Shown piece by piece: positions 1 to 4,859 of a stretch of 7,543 nucleotides of DNA. How positions within the stretch are numbered: the first letter of the stretch is position 1; each line of letters starts with the position of its first letter. The stretch is from Elstera sp044372965 (GTDB taxonomy: Bacteria > Pseudomonadota > Alphaproteobacteria > Elsterales > Elsteraceae): NCBI RefSeq assembly GCF_044372965.1, contig NZ_JBILQX010000176.1, positions 1 to 7,543 of the forward strand. Direction: 5' to 3'. The notes under the pieces were generated by a model. It was not told the origin of the DNA. It worked only from the letters and a program-made list of their open reading frames with translations, and made no database searches. The translations under genes were made by a program, and so were the position numbers.

Positions 1-97
1 CAGCCTGTCTTTCTACAGTCCCTACCCTTTCTGGAAATCATCGGTTTTGCGGCCTGCGCGTTCCGGGAAAGGGTAGGGACTGTAGAAAGACAGGCTG
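1..97. repeat. Perfect 31-bp inverted repeat at window edge
   Basis: Bases 1-31 are the exact reverse complement of bases 67-97, separated by a 35-base spacer (32-66); the match stops at once on the inner side (32 versus 66). The right arm and the spacer are ordinary coding sequence for the minus-strand sensor protein (residues around SFYSPYPFPERAGRKTDDFQ). The left arm is that same coding stretch flipped, and it brings in an in-frame TAG at 24-22. There is no T-run typical of an intrinsic terminator. Because one arm codes for part of a conserved domain and the repeat lies exactly at the sequence end, I infer a fold-back chimera or assembly artefact rather than a biological hairpin. Confidence 0.9.
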
Positions 98-417
98 ACA
101 CCCTTATCTTGTAAGCGCCCGGACATATCGAGCATGAAGGTTGCCGGGATCGGCACGCCCTTGGGGTCGTTCGCGTGCAGATGCGTCAGCTTCAAATCCT
201 GCGTGCCGCGAATCTTGGGAACGATGGCGGTATTGTAGTAATCGCGCACCGATTTAAATTGGGCGATGGTTTGCAGGGCGTTTTCGGTGGCGGTCGCCTG
301 CGTGTCGGCGTCGATCTGCCGGGGGACGATCAACCCAATCGCCGCGATCATGGCGATCAAGGCCAGCGGCACGGGCAGCGCGATTTTCCAGACGAGACTC
401 TGACGCCAAGCGCTCAT
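22..417 (-). CDS. N-terminal part of a membrane-anchored sensor with Tll0287-like (DUF3365) domain, probably a methyl-accepting chemotaxis protein; 3' end broken
   Basis: The readable part is 131 residues. Residues about 8-31 (KIALPVPLALIAMIAAIGLI) form one hydrophobic segment after a short N-terminus with two basic residues, so it is a signal anchor with the following part in the periplasm. Residues about 35-129 resemble the Tll0287-like/DUF3365 sensor domain: an ENAL..I.QFKSVRDYY helix, then IPATFMLDMS and a YSPYPFPERAGRK.DDFQ segment. In proteobacteria this domain usually sits ahead of a HAMP and a chemoreceptor, kinase or cyclase output module; none is visible here, so the output is inferred. 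The ATG at 417 has AAGGGGAA at 431-424, six bases upstream. The stop at 24-22 lies inside the flipped repeat arm, so native sequence probably ends near residue 129 and the real gene continues beyond this sequence. It is read in the same direction as the marR-yciI pair but 149 bp away, so probably a separate unit. Confidence 0.75.
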   Translation of the reverse strand: MSAWRQSLVWKIALPVPLALIAMIAAIGLIVPRQIDADTQATATENALQTIAQFKSVRDYYNTAIVPKIRGTQDLKLTHLHANDPKGVPIPATFMLDMSGRLQDKGVSLSFYSPYPFPERAGRKTDDFQKG

Positions 418-525
418 GACCTATTCCCCTTTTTGGCCGAGGGCGACCCGCCCCTCCGCTTCCATAGTCGCAATGCAGAAGAATAGATGCAGATTTTTAC
501 CAATTTTAACGCAGATATGCGCCTT

Positions 526-546
526 GCCCCCATTGTCACAGGGGGC
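526..546. other. GC-rich hairpin in the intergenic gap
   Basis: GCCCCC (526-531) pairs with GGGGGC (541-546) across a nine-base loop, in the 149-bp gap between the YciI gene and the sensor gene. No T-run follows on either strand, so it is at best a weak terminator or an incidental structure. The rest of the gap (418-525) holds an A/T-rich stretch at about 490-512, where a sensor-gene promoter could lie; TAAAAT on the minus strand near 508-503 resembles a -10 box, but I see no good -35 partner. Confidence 0.3.
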
Positions 547-564
547 GACGGACGTGCCGCTTAA

Positions 565-582
565 CGCTAGGCGAGCCTAGCG
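565..582 (-). terminator. Possible weak terminator hairpin over the yciI stop codon
   Basis: CGCTAGG (565-571) and CCTAGCG (576-582) form a perfect 7-bp stem with a 4-base loop. The minus-strand TAG stop of the YciI gene (569-567) lies in the stem. Only TTAA follows on the minus strand rather than a T-run, so function as an intrinsic terminator is uncertain; together with the hairpin at 526-546 it could slow or end transcription of the marR-yciI unit. Confidence 0.3.
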
Positions 583-986
583 CGCAACCTTTCTTCCTGT
601 TCCTGCGTCTCCGGCGTCATCAGCGCTTCGAAATCGGCGGCCTCATAGAGGGGGCGAATTTCGATTTCGCTCGGCCCCGGCATTGGGTTTGGGCAGCGTT
701 TTACCCAGTCCACCGCCTCGGCCATATCTTTCACCTCCCACAGCCAATACCCGGCCACAAGTTCGCGGGTGTGGGCGAAAGGGCCGTCGATCACGGTACG
801 GTTCGCCCCATCGAAGGCGATCCGCTTACCCTGGCGCGACGGCTTCAACCCCTCGCCCGCCTGCATGATTCCCGCATTGACCAGTTCTTCGTTGAACTTG
901 CCCATCGCTTCGAAGAGTTCGGGCGTTCCGAGGGTAAGCTCGGCTTCGCTGTCTTCGGTTGCTTTCACCAAGACCATCACGCGCAT
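567..986 (-). CDS. YciI/DGPF-domain small protein
   Basis: This 139-residue protein has the pattern of the YCII-related (DGPF) family, small ferredoxin-like alpha/beta-barrel proteins of mostly unknown function. It starts MRVMVLVKATEDSEA with a buried first strand, carries GKRIAFDGANRTVIDGPF (the DGPF signature at residues 67-70), then T73 and the ELVAGYWLWEVKD strand (75-87), and ends the domain with the PMPGPSEIEIRPLYE segment (101-115). The acidic/basic tail after residue 120 is typical of the longer members often found beside sigma-factor genes. GGAGA lies 7 bases before the ATG at 986, supporting this start. It follows the MarR gene by 20 bp on the same strand and is probably co-transcribed with it. 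The family name is secure; the reaction, if any, is unknown, and a link to aromatic catabolism rests only on position. Confidence 0.85.
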   Translation of the reverse strand: MRVMVLVKATEDSEAELTLGTPELFEAMGKFNEELVNAGIMQAGEGLKPSRQGKRIAFDGANRTVIDGPFAHTRELVAGYWLWEVKDMAEAVDWVKRCPNPMPGPSEIEIRPLYEAADFEALMTPETQEQEERLRARLA

Positions 987-1006
987 CGCCCGTCTCCTGC
1001 GATTGG

Positions 1007-1519
1007 TTAAACCCCGGCGTCTACCCCATCGAGTACGACGCCCAACTCGGCTTCGAAGGCGGCCACGGCGCCGGTAAGATGGTTCGCCAAGCGCTCAAAG
1101 GCGGCAAGATCGGCCTGCGGAATCCCGGCGAGCAACCGTTGTTCGGCGGAAAGCGCGAGCGGGACGATTTGATCGTACACCGACCGGCCCGCCTCGGTCA
1201 TCTCCAGCGTCAGGCGGCGGCGATCCTGCGGGTCGACCCTGCGGGCGAGGCGTTCGGCTTCCAGCAGGCGGGCGATGGCGCGCGACACGCGCACCTTATC
1301 CATCGCCGTCCGGGCAGCAACTTCGGTTGCCGTCATCTCGCCATAGCGGCCCAGCACGGCCAAAATCCGCCATTCCGGAATGGTAAGATTGAACTGATCC
1401 GAATAGAGCTTGCCGATCAGGGCGCTCACGCGGTTGCTGAGCACGCTCAATCGGTAGGGCATGAACCGCTCCAAATTCAGCGGTGTGTCCTTAGGGGCCT
1501 GCGTCATCTCCTCACCCAT
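1007..1519 (-). CDS. MarR-family transcriptional regulator, likely repressor of the divergent hpd-hmgA-fah operon
   Basis: This 170-residue protein has the whole MarR layout: an N-terminal dimerisation helix (about 18-44, RFMPYRLSVLSNRVSALIGKLY), the LTIPEWRILAVLGRYG helix (45-60), a helix-turn-helix (about 62-86, MTATEVAARTAMDKVRVSRAIARLL) and the wing with the family signature DPQDRRRLTLEMTEAG (96-111). A C-terminal dimerisation helix follows. MarR proteins bind short palindromes as dimers and usually release DNA on binding an aromatic ligand. It is transcribed away from hpd, with a strong palindrome in the shared 118-bp gap, so repression of the catabolic operon and of itself is the natural inference; the ligand would be a pathway intermediate. 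The start is uncertain: ATG at 1519 has AAGTAGG directly against it, and ATG at 1507 (MTQAPKD) has GAGGAG directly against it, so neither spacing is ideal. No convincing minus-strand promoter was seen. Confidence 0.9.
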   Translation of the reverse strand: MGEEMTQAPKDTPLNLERFMPYRLSVLSNRVSALIGKLYSDQFNLTIPEWRILAVLGRYGEMTATEVAARTAMDKVRVSRAIARLLEAERLARRVDPQDRRRLTLEMTEAGRSVYDQIVPLALSAEQRLLAGIPQADLAAFERLANHLTGAVAAFEAELGVVLDGVDAGV

Positions 1520-1524
1520 CCTAC

Positions 1525-1553
1525 TTGCGATTTGTTTCTTATGAAACTAATAT
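1525..1553 (+). promoter_or_regulatory. Predicted sigma-70 promoter of the hpd operon
   Basis: TTGCGA (1525-1530, 4 of 6 matches to TTGACA) and TAATAT (1548-1553, 4 of 6 matches to TATAAT) are separated by exactly 17 bp. The expected transcription start is about 1560, giving a leader of roughly 78 bases before the hpd GTG. The spacer is completely filled by the palindrome described separately, the classic place for a repressor to block polymerase. The -35 box begins 6 bp upstream of the marR ATG, so the promoter and the marR leader share sequence. Confidence 0.5.
1531..1550. promoter_or_regulatory. Palindromic operator, probable MarR binding site
   Basis: The 20-mer TTTGTTTCTTATGAAACTAA equals its own reverse complement at 16 of 20 positions, centred at 1540/1541; the inner arms GTTTC (1534-1538) and GAAAC (1543-1547) are perfect. 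Size and symmetry suit a MarR dimer. It lies between the divergent marR and hpd genes, in the spacer of the predicted hpd promoter and overlapping the first bases of its -10 box. A second half-like TTGTTTC occurs at 1566-1572, 34 bp downstream of the same heptamer at 1532-1538, and might be an accessory site. Confidence 0.65.
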
Positions 1554-1570
1554 CGGTTTGAGCTATTGTT

Positions 1571-1609
1571 TCCCAGATGGGACCGCAACGCAATCTGCCG
1601 CAGACGGCA
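1571..1609 (+). other. hpd leader with two short hairpins
   Basis: The untranslated leader of hpd holds TCCC-AGAT-GGGA (1571-1582, 4-bp stem) and TGCCG-CAGA-CGGCA (1596-1609, 5-bp stem, followed by ATTTAAT). Both have four-base loops. The second is followed by a short A/T-rich run but is too weak to call an attenuator, and I recognise no riboswitch. Confidence 0.25.
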
Positions 1610-1622
1610 ATTTAATAACTCT

Positions 1623-1630
1623 GAGAGGGG
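1623..1630 (+). promoter_or_regulatory. Ribosome binding site that fixes the hpd GTG start
   Basis: GAGAGGGG ends 7 bases before GTG at 1638. It decides between this GTG, an upstream in-frame TTG at 1566 and a downstream ATG at 1665 (residue 10), neither of which has a comparable site at proper spacing. Confidence 0.7.
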
Positions 1631-1637
1631 CCTGGAC

Positions 1638-2696
1638 GTGAGCGAAATTACCGATATCAACCCGATGGGGACCGATGGTTTCGAGTTCGTTGAATATACG
1701 GCGGCGGACCCGGCGCAACTGGAGGCGCTGTTCACCCGCCTCGGCTTCAAAGCGGTGGCAAAACATCGCTCCAAAAACGTGCTGCTGTTCAAACAGGGCG
1801 ACGTGAATTTCATTCTGAACGCCGAGCCGTCAAGCTTCGCCCAATCCTTCGCCCGCGTTCATGGCCCTTCGGCCTGCGCGATGGCCTTCCGCGTGAAGGA
1901 TGCGGCCTATGCCGTGCGCCGCGCCGAAAGCTTAGGGGCGAAGGTCTTCACCGGTGCGGTGGGGCCGATGGAACTCAATATCCCCGCCATTCAGGGCATC
2001 GGCGGTAGTTTGATTTATCTGGTGGACCGCTACGGCCCCAGCACGATTTACGATGTGGATTTCGTGCCGCTGCCGGGCGCGGAGCCGGTGCCTTTCGGCG
2101 TGGGGCTGGCGCAGATCGATCATCTCACCCATAACGTCCATCGCGGGCGGATGAACGAATGGTCGACCTTCTACGAGCGCTTGTTCAACTTCCGTGAAAT
2201 TCGCTATTTCGATATCGAAGGTAAGGTAACGGGGCTGGTGTCGAAAGCCATGACCAGCCCGTGCGGCAAAATCCGCATTCCCATCAACGAAAGCTCGGAC
2301 GATAAGAGCCAGATCGAAGAATATTTGCGCGCCTATAATGGCGAAGGCATTCAGCATATCGCGCTGTCGACCGAGAATATCTATGAAACCGTCGAAGCGC
2401 TTCAGCAGAAGCTGGTAAAGTTCATGGATACGCCGGAGAGCTATTACGAACTCATCGGCAACCGGCTGCCCTATCACGGCGAAGATACCGAACGCCTGCG
2501 GAAAGACCGGATTCTGATCGACGGCGCGCCGACCGAAGACGGCGGCATTCTGCTGCAAATCTTCACCGATACGGTGATTGGTCCGATCTTTTTCGAGATC
2601 ATTCAGCGCAAGGGCGATGAAGGCTTCGGCGAGGGCAATTTCCGCGCCCTGTTCGAATCCATCGAACTCGACCAAATCCGTCGGGGCGTGATCTAA
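1638..2696 (+). CDS. hpd: 4-hydroxyphenylpyruvate dioxygenase
   Basis: The product is a cytoplasmic Fe(II) enzyme that converts 4-hydroxyphenylpyruvate and O2 to homogentisate and CO2, the entry to homogentisate catabolism of tyrosine and phenylalanine. At 352 residues from the GTG start it matches bacterial HPPDs in length. Two vicinal-oxygen-chelate halves are visible: the N-terminal half opens with GTDGFEFVEYTAADP (residues 11-25) and the catalytic half begins near 155. The iron triad is intact: H162 in QIDHLTHNV, H240 in GIQHIALST and E320 in FFEIIQRKG, close to the Pseudomonas fluorescens positions 161, 240 and 322. The family C-terminal signature GEGNFRALFESIELDQIRRGVI closes the protein. 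It is first in a three-gene operon, and its TAA is immediately followed by the hmgA ATG. Regulation is probably by the divergent MarR protein. Confidence 0.95.
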   Translation: MSEITDINPMGTDGFEFVEYTAADPAQLEALFTRLGFKAVAKHRSKNVLLFKQGDVNFILNAEPSSFAQSFARVHGPSACAMAFRVKDAAYAVRRAESLGAKVFTGAVGPMELNIPAIQGIGGSLIYLVDRYGPSTIYDVDFVPLPGAEPVPFGVGLAQIDHLTHNVHRGRMNEWSTFYERLFNFREIRYFDIEGKVTGLVSKAMTSPCGKIRIPINESSDDKSQIEEYLRAYNGEGIQHIALSTENIYETVEALQQKLVKFMDTPESYYELIGNRLPYHGEDTERLRKDRILIDGAPTEDGGILLQIFTDTVIGPIFFEIIQRKGDEGFGEGNFRALFESIELDQIRRGVI

Positions 2697-3827
2697 ATGA
2701 AGACGGCCTTCGATTTCCCCCATATCGAGGGGGAAGCCTCGCGGCAGGCGCACTGCGACCTGCCCCCCGGCACCTACGAGCGGGAATTGGGCCGGGATGG
2801 GTTCTTCGGCCCGGCCACCCATATGTACCACGCCAACCCGCCGACCGGCTGGACCGACTGGGAAGGGCCGTTGCGCCCGCGCGCCTTCGATCTCTCCCGG
2901 CTAACCGCGACCGAGCCGTGCCCGTTCGACGCGCCGGAGGTGCTGTTCAACAGTCACGCCCGCCTGCGCTTTTGGCGCGCGCCGGAGCGGATGGACCATC
3001 TCGCCCGCAATGGCGACGGCGACGATTTGATCTTCGTCCATACCGGCACGGCGGATTTGTTCTGCGACTATGGGCATCTGGCGATCGAGGCGGGCGACTA
3101 TATCGTGCTGCCGCGCGGCACGATGTGGCGGTTGGAGAGGGCACAGCATTTCTCGGCGCTCCTCATCGAGGCGACCAATTCTTCCTATAAGCTGCCCGAT
3201 AAAGGCATGCTCGGCCCACACGCGATTTTCGATCCGGCGATGCTGGACGTGCCGAAAATCGATGAAGTCTTCAAGGCGCAGCAGGGGCCGGGCGACTGGA
3301 AAGTGCGCATCAAACGGCGCGGAGTCTTCTCCACCGTCACTTACCCGTTCAACCCGCTGGACGCCAAGGGCTGGAAGGGCAATCTGACGGCGGTGCGGAT
3401 CAATGTGCGCGATATTCGCCCGCTGATGAGCCATCGCTACCATTTGCCGCCATCGGCCCATACGACTTTTGTGGCGGATCGGTTCGTGGTGTGCACCTTC
3501 GCGCCGCGCCTGTTCGAAACCGATCCCGGCGCGCTGAAAGTGCCCTTCTTCCACAACAACGATGATTATGATGAAGTGCTATTCTACCACGCGGGCGATT
3601 TCTTCAGCCGCGACAATATCCACCCCGGCATGATGAGCTTTCATCCGTGCGGCTTCACCCACGGGCCACACCCGAAGGCGCTCGGCAAAGCCTTTCAGCA
3701 GACGAAAGCCGCGACCGATGAATATGCGGTGATGATCGATACGCGCGATGCGCTCGATATTGGGGCAGGGGCGGCGTCGGTGGAATGGGCGGGCTATGTC
3801 AATAGCTGGGCCGGAAAAAAAGACTAA
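2697..3827 (+). CDS. hmgA: Homogentisate 1,2-dioxygenase, short form
   Basis: This cupin-fold Fe(II) enzyme opens homogentisate to maleylacetoacetate. At 376 residues it is shorter than the classical 430-450-residue HmgA/human HGD, mainly in the N-terminal region, and fits a shorter bacterial branch usually annotated with the same name. The C-terminal active site is readable: H286 in VPFFHNND (human H335), E293 in DYDEVLFY (human E341), H316 in MSFHPCG (human H365) and H322 in FTHGPHPKA (human H371). The H-to-E spacing is 7 residues instead of the human 6. An N-terminal cupin-like stretch (about 105-160, DDLIFVHTGTADLFCDYGHLAIEAGDYIVLPRGTMWRLE) is also clear. The ATG follows the hpd stop with no gap and only a weak GGGG upstream, so translation is probably coupled to hpd. 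Function is supported by family motifs and by lying between hpd and fah. Confidence 0.85.
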   Translation: MKTAFDFPHIEGEASRQAHCDLPPGTYERELGRDGFFGPATHMYHANPPTGWTDWEGPLRPRAFDLSRLTATEPCPFDAPEVLFNSHARLRFWRAPERMDHLARNGDGDDLIFVHTGTADLFCDYGHLAIEAGDYIVLPRGTMWRLERAQHFSALLIEATNSSYKLPDKGMLGPHAIFDPAMLDVPKIDEVFKAQQGPGDWKVRIKRRGVFSTVTYPFNPLDAKGWKGNLTAVRINVRDIRPLMSHRYHLPPSAHTTFVADRFVVCTFAPRLFETDPGALKVPFFHNNDDYDEVLFYHAGDFFSRDNIHPGMMSFHPCGFTHGPHPKALGKAFQQTKAATDEYAVMIDTRDALDIGAGAASVEWAGYVNSWAGKKD

Positions 3828-3835
3828 GGGGGAAG
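3826..3835 (+). promoter_or_regulatory. Ribosome binding site of the fumarylacetoacetate hydrolase gene
   Basis: AAGGGGGAAG overlaps the last two bases of the hmgA stop codon and ends 4 bases before the ATG at 3840; this strong site supports that start and independent initiation on the shared transcript. Confidence 0.6.
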
Positions 3836-3839
3836 CTTT

Positions 3840-4859
3840 ATGAAACTCGCAACACTTCGGGCAGGCGGGCGCGACGGGACGCTGATCCTCGTGTCGACCG
3901 ACCTCACCCGCGCCGTTCCGGCCACCGGCATTGCCGCAACCCTGCAAGCAGTGCTCGACACTTGGGCCGAAGCCGCTCCCAAGCTTCAAGCGCTGTGGGC
4001 ACAGCTTGAGGCGGGCACGGCGGCGGGCAGCTTTGCTTTCGACGAGACCGCCTGCCATTCGCCCTTACCGCGCGCCTACCAATGGTGCGATGGCAGCGCT
4101 TACGTGAATCACGTTGAATTGGTTCGCAAAGCGCGCGGCGCGGCCATGCCGGAAAGCTTCTGGACCGATCCGCTGATGTATCAGGGCGGCTCCGATGCGT
4201 TTCTTGCCCCGCGCGCGCCGATTTCGATGGCCAGCGAAGACTATGGCATCGATTTCGAGGGCGAAGTCGCCGTGGTCGTCGATGATGTGCCGATGGGGGC
4301 GGACCGGGCGACGGCGGCTAAAGCCATTCGGCTCGTGATGCTGGTGAATGATGTTTCCTTACGCAATCTCATTCCCAATGAACTCGCCAAAGGCTTCGGC
4401 TTCTTCCAGTCGAAACCCTCCAGCGCTTTCTCGCCGGTCGCACTGACGCCCGAAGTGCTGGGCGTAGCGTGGGACGGGGGCAAGCTGCACCTGCCGCTGC
4501 TGGTCAGCCTCAACGGCCAGCCTTTCGGCAAGGCCGATGCTGGGGTGGATATGACTTTTGATTTCCCCACCCTCATCGCCCATGCCGCAAAAACCCGGCC
4601 TTTGAGTGCGGGGGCGATCATCGGCTCCGGTACGGTCTCGAACCGGGATTTGGGCGGCGGGCCGGGGCGTCCGGTTGCTGATGGCGGCTTGGGCTATTCC
4701 TGCTTGGCGGAAGTGCGCATGGTCGAAACCCTGCTGCACGGCGGCGCGCGCACGCCCTTCTTACGCTTTGGCGATCGGGTGCGGATCGAGATGAAGGATG
4801 CTTCCGGAGCGAGCCTGTTCGGGGCGATTGAGCAGACGGTCGAAACCTACACGGCTTAG
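3840..4859 (+). CDS. Fumarylacetoacetate hydrolase family protein (about 330-residue type)
   Basis: This 339-residue enzyme is expected to cleave fumarylacetoacetate (or maleylacetoacetate) to fumarate (or maleate) and acetoacetate, the last step of homogentisate breakdown. It has a short N-terminal domain (about 1-78, MKLATLRAGGRDGTLILVSTDL) and a catalytic FAA-hydrolase domain (about 80-335). Compared with mouse FAH, D84 in WCDGSAY and H91 in YVNHVEL have the same 7-residue spacing as metal ligand D126 and catalytic H133. E140 and E142 in DFEGEVAV match E199 and E201, D171 in LVNDVSLRN matches D233, and K192 in FFQSKP matches K253. It lacks the longer N-terminal SH3-like domain of the 420-residue FahA, so I leave the symbol blank. 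The gene lies 12 bp after hmgA and is last in the operon; its stop overlaps the stop of the convergent AsmA-like gene. Confidence 0.9.
   Translation: MKLATLRAGGRDGTLILVSTDLTRAVPATGIAATLQAVLDTWAEAAPKLQALWAQLEAGTAAGSFAFDETACHSPLPRAYQWCDGSAYVNHVELVRKARGAAMPESFWTDPLMYQGGSDAFLAPRAPISMASEDYGIDFEGEVAVVVDDVPMGADRATAAKAIRLVMLVNDVSLRNLIPNELAKGFGFFQSKPSSAFSPVALTPEVLGVAWDGGKLHLPLLVSLNGQPFGKADAGVDMTFDFPTLIAHAAKTRPLSAGAIIGSGTVSNRDLGGGPGRPVADGGLGYSCLAEVRMVETLLHGGARTPFLRFGDRVRIEMKDASGASLFGAIEQTVETYTA

Noticed and set aside
1..97. The inverted repeat as an intrinsic terminator or mobile-element end.
   Set aside because: One arm and the spacer code for a conserved protein segment, no T-run follows, and there is no transposase or target-site duplication nearby.
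959..1561. Open frame of 200 codons on the plus strand over the MarR gene.
   Set aside because: Antisense to a clear MarR protein with intact helix-turn-helix and wing; no domain in the translation.
1566..1637. N-terminal extension of hpd from an in-frame TTG at 1566.
   Set aside because: The extra 24 residues (MFPRWDRNAICRRRQF...) do not look like an HPPD N-terminus, and the site overlaps the predicted transcription start region; GTG 1638 has a good ribosome binding site and gives the usual length.
1932..2831. Long open frame of 299 codons on the minus strand opposite hpd and the start of hmgA.
   Set aside because: It is antisense to hpd, whose catalytic residues are all intact; no domain is recognisable, and long antisense frames are common in GC-rich coding DNA.
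2901..3554. Open frame of 217 codons on the minus strand opposite hmgA.
   Set aside because: Arginine/histidine-rich composition typical of a shadow frame, with no domain and no ribosome binding site that stands out; hmgA on the other strand explains the sequence.
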